Assembly (NCBI RefSeq): GCF_030272615.1
Contig: NC_081406.1
Coordinates: 265,329,192 to 265,393,191 of the forward strand
Direction: 5' to 3'
Origin: Cryptomeria japonica
Taxonomy: Eukaryota > Streptophyta > Pinopsida > Cupressales > Cupressaceae
Length of the DNA: 64,000 nt
Positions 21,908 through 34,200 of the stretch are shown here, one piece after another. A program made the position numbers and the translations under genes. The notes below the pieces were generated by a model. It was not told where the DNA came from. It was given only the letters and a program-made list of their open reading frames with translations, and did not search any database. Position 1 is the stretch's first letter. Every line of letters starts with the position of its first letter.

Positions 21908-23050
21908 ATACCAAGATAGGGATGCATGGATGGTCTGAAGGACTTAATTGACCTTCCCAACCCATGCTTGTGAGAGAGTGGTGTTCACAGATATGACTCA
22001 TGTACCTTGCACATATTGAGGATACCCTTAATTTCTTGTATCAGCCTAGATAGAAGACTTTGTCCACTACTACATTGGTGTGGGGGATGCAAATTGTACC
22101 TCAAAGTTGCTCATGATGTACTTATTTTGGTTGAGATAGGAATCTATTGGTTGGGCTTATCTAGCCTCCTTGAAAGAGAGTGAAGAGAAATTTCTTTATA
22201 GGACTAGAGATTAAACTATCTTCCCTTTGTGGTATTAGTGCTTGCGTTGTGAGCCCAATACAGTAGGTATTCCTACTTGTCTAACATAGGCATGTGAGCA
22301 TTTTTGGTGTGTCTTCTTGTGCATATCAAGTATTTACCTCTCGTTAGTCCAATCTAAGTCATTGTTTATCTTTCTATTTTCTATCCTTAGTTATTTTTCC
22401 ATCTTAGTCAGTTTATTCAGTCATCCCTTGGCTCACCGGATTCACTCCTTAGTCTAGCAGATTCATTTGCTAGTCCAATAGTTTCACCTTTCCTCGTCAA
22501 TCTTTCCTTCAATAGATACACTCCTTAGTCCGATGGATTTTCTTTTCCTAGCCAGTCCATCCTTTAGTGGATACATTCTCTAGTTTGACATATTCACCTT
22601 TCCTAATTAGTCCATCCTTCAGCGAATATGCTCCTTAGTCCAGTGAATTCGTCTTTCCTATTCAATCCATCCTTTAGCGTATATGCTCTCTAGTTGGGTA
22701 GATTCACCTTTCTTAGTCAATCCACATTTCATAAGATCCACTCCTTAGTCTAATAGATTCACTCCTTAGTCCACTGATTTCACTCTCTACTCTAGCAGAT
22801 TCGGCGTTCCTAGTCAATCCATCTTTCGGTGGTTTCACCTGCTAATCCAGTAGGTTTGTCCATTGATTTAGTGGATTCACTCCTTAGTCTAGTGGTTTTG
22901 CTCCCTAGTTCGGTGAGTCCACCATGTCTTTTGGCAGGTTCGCCCAATCCCAATCCATTCATCCTTTTGGCGGGTTTGTCATGTCTTTTGGTGGGTTCAC
23001 CTAGTCCCAACACATTCACCATTCAACAAATTTTCCCTATCCTTCAGTGA
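21908..23050 (+). other. Interior of element C with a degenerate 55-bp minisatellite
   Basis: No gene. From about 22,430 to 23,050 phrases such as CCTTAGTCCAGTGGATTCA and CTTTCCTAGTCAATCCATCC recur about ten times. They resemble the TGGATTCA phrases of the repeat at 3520-3800, so the two blocks may have been one before element B inserted. Small frames here merely translate the repeat. Confidence 0.55.
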
Positions 23051-26000
23051 AATCTCTTTGTTATTTAGCGGGCCTGAATATACTTAGCATAGTCACTATT
23101 CAACCATTCTAATAGGTTCACCCTATAATCTAGTGGGTTCGTCCTATCTTTTGGTAGACCCACCCCCATCCAAAATCTAGAGAGACAAATTTTCATCTGA
23201 ATCATTTTTGTCACCCTCATTATCTTTCCATCATCTTCAGAGTCAATCCTCATCCCAGTCTGAGCTTAATCCAAATCCTAGTATGAGCTTATCATTCATT
23301 CTATTATGAGATTTAGTCTATCATCCATTTTCATCCTTCACCCCTATCCAACTCACCAACTAATCATCAAATTGCAATCTTATTCTTATGAGTTTGACCA
23401 TCCCACTTTTTCTTCCACTCCATGCCATTCCGATGATGATGAGAGTCTTGTTGATCAAGATGAGTGTGAAATTGATAAATTTGATGTCATCATCCTTAGC
23501 AAGCTTGTGCCAAGTGTTAGATATCAAAGTCCAATTGTTCATCTTGGCTACCCCACCATTCTTCCACATATCCACTCATAATCCTTATCATACCTTTAAC
23601 AAGGGAAATCGGTGCAGGAGCACCTAGCTTCATTTTTAGCTTCTTTTTCATCGTAGGTTTGATTTTTCTTAGTTTTGAGTTGGAAAGTTTGTCTAAGTTG
23701 ATTTTGAGTTGTTCTAAGTTGTTTGGACGAGTTTTGAACTCATTCTGTGGTCATGTTTCCTGTTTTCATCTTTTTGCCCAAAATTGCCAGTTTTGGAGTT
23801 GCCTAGCAAAATGTTGTAAAAAGTGAGTTTTTGATGTGTTTTTGTTTTGAAAAGGTTTTAGACATGTTTTATGCTTGGGTTTTAGGTGTGAGAAGTGTTT
23901 TTAGGTGATGGTTAGTCTTGGAGGTCAACCTTGCATCACCTAGGCATTAAAAGTTGTCATTTTAGACATAAAAGTGTCAAATTTGTGTGCTCTTGGACAT
24001 GTACCTGTCCATACAGGTGGATAAATGATTTGTGGAGGTATTTATTCTCCTATTTGAACCATTGTAAGGGTTGATTTCATGGATTTATGGAGCATTTTAC
24101 AAGTTTGCACTAGTTTTACTTGGTTTTTCCCTAGTTTTTAACTCCATGTGAACAGCAGTTCGTACACCTGCTGTACTTGGCCATACTGTTCTTGCATTTT
24201 AAGATTCTATTATGCTTTCTGAAGCTTTCCCCTTTGGTGGCATCTAATTTCATCAAGTTTTGAGTTTGTAGTAAAATTAGTTTGCTTTGACAGTTTCACT
24301 GCCTTGTTTAGGAAATTGGCATGGATGCTTGACCAACTTGGCTTCTTGAAGTCCTAAAATGTTCGTGGCTTCCCAAGAACTAGTTGGTCAACCTGTAAAT
24401 TATGTAAATACATGTTTTTTTTTCAAGAATGCAGGTGCAAGGAGTTATGTGGCCATGGAGCCCTAGGCAAGTGTGCCATTTGGCTAGGGTCTTGAAGTAG
24501 TTTGATGCTTTGCTCTTCCATAGAAAATGCATTTATCTGATGAATAGACTTGCTTTGATGTTTAAGATTGTAAGTGAAGGCTAAGAGGTTTTCTAAGCCA
24601 AGGGAAGGAAGGTTGCACTTTCTGTTTGTGTAAATTGTAACAAAAACAGTGAGTCATTGTTTTGGTATTAGTTTTCCCTTCATTTGTTTACTCTCCACCA
24701 TATATTGGTGTGTGTAAAACCTTGCATCTTCTTTGTTTGTTTGCAAACAAGAACAAGGAAATTTGTTTGACCCTGCCCATGGGTTTGTGTTACCAAGATC
24801 AAGCAATGATCCCTTTAGGCAAAGCGTAACGCCCAACAGGCTGTCACAGTCATTTATGACTGATTTTAGCATTTTAAATGATGTTGTTATTGCATTCTTC
24901 CTCTTCCACATAGCAGGTATGAAGGAAAAAAAACTCGAAAGATAGAGCAGTGATAGAAAAGTACCAATTAGACCTTTGCAAAGGTGTTTTGACAGTGGTA
25001 AAGTGCAGGTCACAGTGGAAAAACCAGTGAAAGGGCAAAGTGCAGTGATAAATTGGTTTTGACAATGTATGACTCATGGTTTATAATTGCCTAATGCTTG
25101 TGCACAGGGCTACTATGACTCTCTTTTGTCTCTAAATGGTAGACATGTTTACATGTTTGAATGTAATTGGTTCTTTGCAAATGATGTGTTTGTAAGAGGC
25201 AATAATGGAAAAGTTGTCAATTGTTGCACTCTCCTTATGTGCATTTTGTAAAAACTTGTTCTCCAATCTTTGAGGTGTAAATCTTCTTTATTGTGGCCTA
25301 ATTAGTCAGTAGCATGATAGACTAAGGTTTCTTGTTTCATATTGGAGGTCTCTAGCTTGAAGATTGATTTTCACCATCAAAACCCTACCAAACCCTCCTT
25401 TTTCACCCATTTTTGGGACAGTCATGGAGAAGGCCTAAGAGACCCTAGGACTTTGAAAATATTCAAGAACTCCCAAAAGGGTGTTCGAATATCAACTTCT
25501 TTTTGCCTAGAAGTCCATCGCTTGAGTAGGGTGAGCACAAAACCCCAAAAGGAGGGCTAATTCCTAGTAGCCCGTTTTAGGCCTAAAACTAGGTTCTTGT
25601 CAAATCGGGTATGCCAAAGAAGGTTGCAAAGCATGAAACCCAACAAATCAAGTTGAAATAGGTTAACCTAACATGAATCCAACATATTTGGTGAGTTTGA
25701 CTTCATAAGTCGGTTTTGGAGCACTTGAAAGGATGACAACAACTATGGAGTTGAAGCCCTTGAGTAGCCAAGGAGAGTTTAACATAGGGAGGTGGAATAA
25801 GGAGAGTTGTTAGATTGCCTTTGAGCTATTTTTCACTCTGTCCTTGGTGACTACACCTTGAAAACAGTAAGGATCTATCATTTAGCAAACATACTAGCCA
25901 CTTGGCAACCACCTTGCACTACCTCCCTATTAGAAATCTACTATGTCACCCATCTACATCTCTTGCTTATATCACATCCACATATCCCTCATATGCAACA

Positions 26001-26822
26001 TCCATGCCTCCACCTTCTCCCTTGGTCCTATCCCAATCTCCATCTTTTCATTACAACACCATCACCTTCATCCCTAGTCTGGATCCACCATCTCATTATC
26101 CCCTAATTTATTATGCAATCCATAATCCTAATCCTCCATCTATTCCTAGTTCTCCAATGCATCACCATAATCCCCTTACTATTTCTAATCCACCGCCATC
26201 CACTCCAACCTATCTCAATCCATCATCTTCCATTCCTTCATGCATTCCCACAACTTTTAGTCTACAATCCACCTACATCCCTCAATCCAATTCCTATGGC
26301 GTGGCACAATCTGTCACTCCTCCTCCACCCACTACTTAGACCAGTTCAAAATTCACATCTATATATGCTCATGTGAACTACCTAGCTATGCCATCCTCCA
26401 CATTCACCACTCAGTCCACTTCTTCTCCACCATCGTTCAATCAACATGGTTCACAAGCCACTGCCACACCTTCATATATGAACTATATCATCTTCCCACC
26501 ATATATGAATGCTAACCACCCACCACAACCTCAAATATACAAGCCACTCCATATGTTCTCCAAGGGCTAATCACAAAGAAGCCATCACAAAATCTAGCTA
26601 CTAAAGTTGATGAGCCATGTCATCCTAGTCCATCATGTGAGGTCACTATTGATGAGGCCCTTCCACCTTCCACACCTATCGTTCCTCTTCCATCTACTAA
26701 CACCATAAAAACCCTCCCATTCATTGAGGCCATCCAACCACAATCCCCATCTCCTACTCCTACCATCATTCAAACTCCACCCAATGAACCTCCCATCTTT
26801 CCATCTACTCCATCTAACCTAG
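23051..26822 (+). other. Interior of element C without a recognised gene
   Basis: At 23,306-23,578 a 91-aa frame with an acidic stretch (HSDDDESLVDQDECEIDK) and no known family is present. From 23,600 to 25,850 there is T-rich DNA with no support for coding. From 25,858 on, the + strand becomes C-rich, and frames such as 25,902-26,339 (145 aa) are mainly Pro, Ser, Thr, Tyr and His with no motif. This may be the decayed end of a Pro-rich element protein that continues into the next entry. Confidence 0.4.
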
Positions 26823-27374
26823 TTGAAGAACCTCCCATCCTTCCATCTGATCTCTCTGAAGGAGTTTATTTGCTCATCTTCCATCACACCTTTCACACCA
26901 ATCCCATCATGCCAAGATCTTGTTCCAAAGTATGTTGAAATATCCATTGATCTTAATCAAGATCCTACCATTCCACTTCCTCCATCTCAAGATCCATTAT
27001 CATCCCCTCATCCACATTGTGATCCTACCATCTCACCTACTCCGTCTCAAGATCCATTATTATCCCCTCGTCCACATCATGATCCTACCATCCCACCTAC
27101 TCCATCTCAAGATCCATTATCATATCCTCATCCACATCATGATCCCACCATCCCACCTCATCCATCTCATGGTACTTTATCATCCTCTCATCCACATCAT
27201 GATCCCACCACCCCACCTACTCCATCTCAAGGTCAATTATCATCTCCTCATCCACATCATGATCCTAACATCCCACTTCATCCATCTCATGGTACTTTAT
27301 CCCTCCCTCATCCAAGTCAAGATCCTCCCATCCCATCTACTCCACTTCTTGATCCTTCATTACCTCCCATTTAA
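26823..27374 (+). CDS. Pro/His/Ser-rich protein with seven 20-residue repeats (element C)
   Basis: No family is recognised. The 183-codon frame has no ATG at its first codon (TTG), so it is probably a piece of a longer broken frame. From 26,961 to 27,374 the DNA is seven units of exactly 60 bp with no indel, encoding repeats close to DPTIPPTPSQDPLSSPHPHH. Substitutions between units are frequent, yet the phase and the P, S and H pattern are kept. It sits about 330 bp before the polypurine tract of element C, the place where other elements in this window carry extra ORFs or tandem repeats. Whether it is translated is unknown. Confidence 0.45.
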   Translation: MKNLPSFHLISLKEFICSSSITPFTPIPSCQDLVPKYVEISIDLNQDPTIPLPPSQDPLSSPHPHCDPTISPTPSQDPLLSPRPHHDPTIPPTPSQDPLSYPHPHHDPTIPPHPSHGTLSSSHPHHDPTTPPTPSQGQLSSPHPHHDPNIPLHPSHGTLSLPHPSQDPPIPSTPLLDPSLPPI

Positions 27375-27700
27375 ACCATCCCACCACCATCATCCTATCC
27401 CCTTGTTTCACTCACCTTCATCTATGGTGGTTCCCTTGCAACAAAAGAACACCTCATATACACCATCCATCATCATCGGGCATCCCTACATCATGCATCG
27501 TCACATCCATTTCGAGAGCACACCTGTGTTCTCCTGGACCTGCATGTCCTCTCGAGGGGGCATCCTCATCCCAATCTCCCATCATCTTTCCTCCTAGTCA
27601 CTCTTTTGAACAACTATGGCATCTTCACTAATCCAACCATTTTCTTCTAAGCTCCATGTCTTAATTTTCTTTGAAATGATGATACTTTGTAACACCATCT

Positions 27701-28073
27701 TAAAGAGGGGTAAAATGTAGACACCTAAATTGATCGCTTGTGTTTGATCAATTTATTCCCATTATTAATCTACTATATGTATATCTATTTCTATTAGTTA
27801 AATAATTTATTATTATTAATTTTATTATCTTTATTCCCCCATTTTCTACCCTATTTCCTAAGATAATTAATTTACTTATCCAACACTACCTCCAAGATCC
27901 TCATCTATTAATTAAATAAATACCCTTGTTTATTTAGTTAAATCCCCATCCCCACTTTCCTCCAATTTTAAATTAAAATTAATTCAAAAATCCTATTTTC
28001 CCTCATGCCCTTGCATTCTCCTAACTTTCCCACTTGTATCCTATTCTTAATCGTAATCTCCATAAAATCCACC
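27701..28073 (+). repeat. Polypurine tract and truncated 3' LTR of element C
   Basis: TAAAGAGGGGTAAAA (27,701-27,715) is followed by TGTAGACACC. The next ~358 bp match the start of the LTR at 2368, including TTTCCTCCAATTTT and AATTAAAATTAATTCAA. Homology stops at ATCCACC before a T run. The remaining ~490 bp of the LTR are missing. Confidence 0.75.
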
Positions 28074-28484
28074 TTTTTTTAAGAATAAGGAATATAAAAT
28101 AAAAATATAATGATATGATTATATAATAATAATATTATAGTCTTAATAGATTTTTTGCTTTAATAAAAATATAAAAATAATAATAATTTGATGCTATTTT
28201 TTGTTTTTGTTTTGTAAGGAGTTTATTGAAATATGAAAATATAAAAATATAATGACAAGAATATATTAAAACATAAAATATGATCATATATTAATAATAA
28301 TTTAATATTAATTATAAAATTATAATATAATAATAATTTAACATATAGAAATATAACATAATAAATTTGTAAGTAAAATAATAATGAACAAATATAATAT
28401 TTTTTCATGTATTTTACCTATACTACTCTATCAATAGGTATGCTAGTTCTTATAACACATACAGTAATTTATTTAACAAATTTT
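28074..28484. other. AT-rich spacer
   Basis: Almost pure A and T with repeated ATATAATAATAATTTAA phrases. The 61-aa frame on - (28,223-28,408) is composition-driven. No promoter or gene is supported. Confidence 0.6.
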
Positions 28485-28921
28485 GAAAGAATGTGAGTAT
28501 CTTTTTAGTTTCCGCGTGAAAACACTTTTATGTTTTGAAAAAATGTGAGTATCTTTTTAGTTTCCGCGTGAAAACAGTTCTATGTATTGAAAGAATGTGA
28601 ATATCTTTTTAGTTTCCGTATCATAAGAAATAGACTTGTTACTCCGTAAAATGATGATCTCTTTCCATATTAATTTGAAAAAATGTGAGTATCTTTTTAG
28701 TTTCCGCGTGAAAACAGTTTTATGTATTGAATAAATGTGACTATCTTTTTAGTTTCCGCGTGAAAACAGTTTTATGTATTGAAAGAATGTGACTATCTTT
28801 TTAGTTTCCGCGTGAAAACAGTTTATGTATTGAAAGAATGTGAATATCTTTTTAGTTTCCGTATCATAAGAAATAAACTTGATACTCCGTAAAATGATGA
28901 TCTCTTTTCATATTTATTTGA
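28485..28921. repeat. Higher-order tandem repeat upstream of the MORF-type gene
   Basis: Seven copies of a core reading ATGTGAGTATCTTTTTAGTT then TCCG. In five copies the core continues CGTGAAAACAGTTTTATGTA (type A, about 52 bp). In two it continues TATCATAAGAAATAGACTTG and CTCCGTAAAATGATGATCTC (type B, about 88 bp). The order is A-A-B-A-A-A-B. The array ends about 380 bp before the start codon. Confidence 0.92.
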
Positions 28922-29301
28922 ATTTTTTTTTTCTTAATTTTCATTGGTTGCCGTCAACAAGTTTACACTGTTGTTAAAACAGCCTGACCTAAAACCAATA
29001 AAATACTTTCTATTAATTTAAAAATAAACAGATTAACCCAAAGACCCAGAAATTAGGACAGGACAAAGCTCTTATAACCTCAAGTTCGTGCCGACCTGAT
29101 TCAATCTATTAGAAAGTAATAAGACCTAACAGATCGATTTATTTACGATAGTCTATTTATCTCTTCGAAATACATTCGAAGCATCTAGAAAGAGAAAGGT
29201 TAATTAGAACCCTAAAACCCCCTCAGATTGCTCCCACAAAACCCTACAATTCGTGCTGCCCTGTGAAAACACAAATTTCAGTTCACCCTTTACTGTGATC
29301 A
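28922..29301 (+). promoter_or_regulatory. Promoter and 5' UTR region of the MORF-type gene
   Basis: The position is inferred from the gene start. No canonical TATA box stands out. The stretch 29,160-29,301 has CT- and CA-rich plant leader composition and includes AAACCCT-like telo-box phrases (AACCCTAAAACCC near 29,208). The transcription start is not identified. Confidence 0.35.
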
Positions 29302-29705
29302 ATGGCAACACTGCGGGCTCGACCCTTTCAGAGGCTCTGTAATTTATCTTCTTTGAGGACTGCAGCCAGACAAGCCATAGGGGAGCAGGCGCTCTCATCT
29401 TCAAACAGCATTAATAATCCACTGAGAGCCATTGGCAATCAGGTGATGCATGCTCCCCCAGCTTATAATTGTTGCTCGATTCGGTCTCGAATCACATTCC
29501 CAATTCCCGACCCAAAGGAATCTCATGCTAAGGAAAATGAACCGGGCAGGAGAAAAAGGCCTCCTGCGGATTTAAGTGTGTTGTTCCCGGGGCGCGACAA
29601 TGACCATTGGCTCGTCGTAATGGAGCCTCCTAAGGAGTTTCGCCAAGCTCCTAAGGATGGACAGATAAAGCGTTATATTAAATGTCTTGCTACTGTGTTG
29701 GGAAG
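29302..29705 (+). CDS. Exon 1 of the MORF-type gene
   Basis: It encodes the presequence, a Lys/Arg-rich linker (GRRKRPP) and the first half of the MORF domain. It ends in AAG before the donor GTACGT, leaving two bases of a Ser codon. The ATG at 29,302 is the first in a frame open to the domain. Confidence 0.88.
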
Positions 29706-31179
29706 GTACGTACCATGCATTGTCACCTTTGATCTCTTTTTAAGTATCTGCATCTGCTATCTACAGTTTAAATTTACCAGTTATATGCTTATTGAATCAT
29801 AATGGCTACAGTGAAGAGGCAGCCATAAAGGCTATGTATAGTATATCTGTGGATCGATTTTATGGATTTGCATGTGAAGTTTCGGAGGATGTAGCGAAAA
29901 AGCTTAGAGGTATAGTTTGTCGTATTCCATCTTTGGAATATTTTCTTCTTTCCTTTGTTGTGTTCAATCTGTTAATGTAAGATGTGTATGCAGAATGAGA
30001 TAAACATGCAAGAAACATTGAACATGGACTGCCATTATATTCATTAAGCCAGTGGTCTCGTTGCATTTTTGAACTGTTTTAGAGACTACGCTGCACTGGA
30101 TTCCAAGCAAACCAGAAACACCGTTCAGTTAAGATCTGTTGTCGCCTAATGTTTTTGAGCTGGGTAATCATTTGGCTTTTCCCATTGGAACTGGGTGCAA
30201 ATTTACAAATTAGAACAACCATTATGAGAAACCTTGAAAGCTCCTCACTTGAGGGGATGGTAGCCTTTTTAAAAATAAATAAGCATCTCAAAAAACTTGT
30301 AATCTATGTTACTGGGTACGCCCTTGAGGGTTCCCGCACCCAAACTGGATACGTCCGGGTATGGGTTTGCCCAGGGGTATGCCTGGGTATACGCACCGGG
30401 CATCTGGGTATGCCCAGGTATGTACCCGGGCGTACACAAAGGCTCTTAGTGCCCCCCCCCAAAAAACAGAAACAGAGGTTTTTCTTTTCTTTTCTTTTCA
30501 TAAGTGTCCCTAAAAGCATCATTTCATCCAATACAAAGATCATTTTGCTTTATCAACTCTCTTTTTTCTCATTTTCTCTTTTTTTTTTTGCTCTTCGGGA
30601 TGTTACATGTTCATATTTGCAACGAGATCACTTCCGGCCCTTGGGGCTTGTTTCCTTGCACCCCTTCTATCCTTTGGCTTTTCTCACATCTAACACATTG
30701 TGCAGCTTATCATTGCTGCTCTTCAAACCCATTAGGGTTTCTTGATTCTGGTCTCCACTCCTAGGCCCCTCATCGTAATCAAATTTTTTATATGACAAGA
30801 GATCCCACTGACTAATGGGGGTCCCCTTCTATCATTGGGCTTTTCTCACATCTAACACATTGTGCAGCTTATCATTGCTGCTCTTCAAACCCATTAGGGT
30901 TTCTACTCCCAGACCCCCATTAGTCAGTGGGATCTCTTGTCATATAAGAAATTTGATTACGATGAGGAGTCTAGGAGTGGAGACCTGAATAAAGAACTTA
31001 GACAACTAAAATTATCACTATTAAATGTCAATTGATAAACATAAATATTAAATATTTAACTATCAATTGACATTTAATATTCATCTTTATAACTACCATT
31101 TTGGCATTTGGCATTGATCAATGATGAAGTATCATACTATCAAATATGTTTAGTTTTGCAATTCTGTATTTTAAATTTT

Positions 31180-31211
<32 letters not shown>

Positions 31212-34200
31212 GGCATTTAGCATTGCTCAATGATCAAGTATCATACTATCAAACGTATTTAGTTTTGCAATTCTGTATTTTAATTTTTTTTATATATATG
31301 TCATGACCCTTCCATGATCGCTATATTTATATCATAATAAAACAATTATTAATTATTCAAAATTTATTTAATAGTCTAAATATTCAAATAAAAATAAATT
31401 AATATTGCAACGAATCCTTCTATCAGAGATTCATTATGACATCCCCATCCAAATGCTAAATAACTAAGAGAAAGCTCCTTGTATTATCTCTATCGATGAT
31501 AAAATTCATAGCCGACTCAATACCTCCTTGTTGTAAGTTGACAGAACACATAAAAGAATAAATTTATTCAATCATCTCATCCAAGCTTATATTGTCATAA
31601 AGATGACCTCGCTGATTAACCATCTCATCCATACGAAGATCATGTCTCTAGGTGCACAATCCAATAGATCCGAGAGGGCAGTTCAACATTATGGCAAACA
31701 GCAACTATATAGATATCCATTCCTCGTTCTCTCTGCTGAACAGATTCAGTATATAAGATAAAAGGGGTAATTCAAAGAATTCGGCAATAGTCTACATCCG
31801 ATCTGAAGAAGTGTATCCACAAGATGATAATGTTGATAACAATCATTCCAAATTATCATCCCAATGTCATCACCGAGACGACATAGAGGGAACACATATT
31901 GTCACAGCAATTACACGGATGGTGCCAGTCGCTTATCATCAGTGTCTTCATCAAGAGTGCTTCATGATAACCTCCATGCAGATCGGTATTAATATCGATT
32001 AATGATAAAGCAATAATCAAATATCTGTCAAGACTAATATGCAGCCACTTATAAGGACCGAATCAAAGGATTGTTGACCAAAGTAGAGATGAAACACTAC
32101 ACAGTTCGATGATCAATTAAATGGAGGGAGAAGTGATCTCCTTGACACATCCATGATTGCGAACATGAAGGAATCAACACGTCTAACAAAATACCAAGTA
32201 TCGGCCCTTGGATTAAATCAGCAATTAATAGTTATTAAGAAGGAATGCGATTATCAAATGCGATTAAGAGTTGTCAATCTTTCATAGAACTAATGCATCG
32301 ATTAGACTTAACAAATAATAATAATGAAAGGGTGCAGGCTGAAGAAAGGTATCCTTTGAAATCCGAAGGGGGTGACTATTCAATCCACAAGGTATAAAAA
32401 GTCAAATCAAATCATTTCTAGCCAGCATCGTGGAATTTGTATTTTGTTTTATTAGTCCAATTTGGATCGCTCTTGAAAGAGCAAATGCCAAAGGCAAATT
32501 ATCGGGGTATACTGAAAGGAAAAACTAAGGGATCGCAGGATGGTAAGTACAGTCTCCCCTCACTGCTGACTGTGTAGTCACAGTAATTTACTTCTGTGCT
32601 GTTATGCTGTTCAATTCAATACATATAGGTTTAAAATATATATATATATATATATATAAATAAGATAGAAGCATAATGGTAATCTGTATAAATGTACAAA
32701 CAAGAATAAATTAATATTCCATTCTGAAGAAAGAATTAAATATATTCATAGTAACATAAATTCATCAAACACAAATAAATTAAGGTATCTAGAATATGAC
32801 TTCAATTAACTAATTATAAGTATCTAAGATTATAAGAATGAAATGTCAGTTAATAAATTCTCCCCTAGAGAGATGGGAGCTGCTAGGGAGGGGCGGAGTA
32901 AATCCATCCGATAGAATTCCCCAAGGGTGAAAGACTCCTCCTGAAATCTGGGCTGCATTCCCCAAGGGTGAATGGACTGAGATCAGAAATCTGGGCTAAC
33001 TTGAGAGTTGGTTTCAAGCGCCCTAGACAGCTAAGCCCTCTTCTGGGAAAAGGGACGGAACAGTTGTAAATTAGGGGATGATTGATTTTAAGAAGTTATA
33101 TCACAAGGTATTGTTGACTATGCTTAATTAAGGTAGTAACATAGACGTTGCTTGATAATTGACAGAGTATAAGTAGGGGACATTACAATATATATATGAC
33201 CCGGGGGCAAAAAAAAAGTTGCCCGTACCATAAATGCGAAAACATGGTTGTCAGATACATTTGGGGATAAATTTTGAAAATTCTGATTTGCTTTATGATT
33301 GCAATTTTTTCAATTGAAGTGGTGTTTTCACAGTTTAATATGTGATTATTATGGCGGCATGGGGATTCAACTGCGTACTTTAGAGTTGATCTCATTGAAC
33401 GATATCACTTAACAAATTTATTTTATTTATTTTTAGACATGCAAAATTAAAAATTTCAGACATAGTGGTGCTGTTACTTCTCTTCCTTCGTATGAACTTC
33501 AGAAAAGAAAGCTACTTTTCTTGTATGATTGCAACCCTGAATCGGAATGCTGAGAACCAACATGAAAAATTGACGTAAAGGACTTTGCTTGAAAATCAGA
33601 GTCTCATAGTAAACAACCATATCCAAAACTGGACATGTGAATCCAAAGCTCTTTGAGTGGTACCCAATCTGCCAATCTCACTGTCAGCACAGTTCAAGCC
33701 AGCACTAGGAAGAATGTATTTCACGGCCTGCATTGCTCTTTCTGTTCTCTCCCTATCTAGATGAGGAGAAGAAGCCATAAATGAGCTTTGAAAATTAGCC
33801 AAATCAAAGTTATGTATGGAGCACTCCTTACCATCCACCATGAACTTCTGCAAGGTATTATAGATCCAACCAATGCCATGAAACTGGATTTTAACACTCT
33901 AAAGATACATAGAGACCAATCTGTGAAATTGTGAGCCTGCAACTGGCAAAGAGTTTAAAGTTTAGGATTCAGAAATTTCTAAGGTAAGCACTGGGTCACC
34001 TCCAAACTCATGAGGAGCTTAAAACTCTGCCAACACCTTCACTGCAGTTCTGTTACAAAATGAAACAAACATTTACCTGACTCCTGATGTGGCTTCTTAG
34101 TAGTTTGAACCAATCGCCTGCTTCATAACATTCTCCATGGGACCAGTCCGCAGCTAAAAATAATGCCAACTTCTGATCTCAAACTGGCTCTCCCTGGAAG

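Larger units (their letters stand above)
2368..28073 (+). mobile_element. Element C: LTR retrotransposon, non-coding for pol, host of nested B and A
   Basis: The left LTR (2368-3212) and a right LTR fragment (27,716-28,073) share long stretches of sequence in the same orientation. A primer-binding-like site follows the left LTR and a polypurine tract precedes the right one. Without the inserted B element (4378-21,902) the body is about 8 kb. No RT, RNase H or integrase was recognised; the only coding-like part is a Pro/Ser/His-rich frame near the 3' end. The right LTR ends abruptly at a T run, so the right target duplication cannot be seen; the left flank is GGTAT. An alternative is two separate insertions of the same family. 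Confidence 0.7.

Noticed and set aside
26920-27597. 225-aa His/Leu-rich frame
   Set aside because: It is another frame of the 60-bp repeat and is not supported beyond it; the Pro-rich frame was preferred, itself at low confidence.
30304-30764. Frames at 30,149-30,764 as extra exons of the MORF-type gene
   Set aside because: Exon 2 joins exon 3 in phase with conserved motifs on both sides, so no residues are missing; the frames cover repeats and T runs.
33596-33942. Possible - strand gene in intron 2
   Set aside because: Fluent-looking translation but no recognisable family, no start or splice context, and two overlapping frames; kept only as a note.
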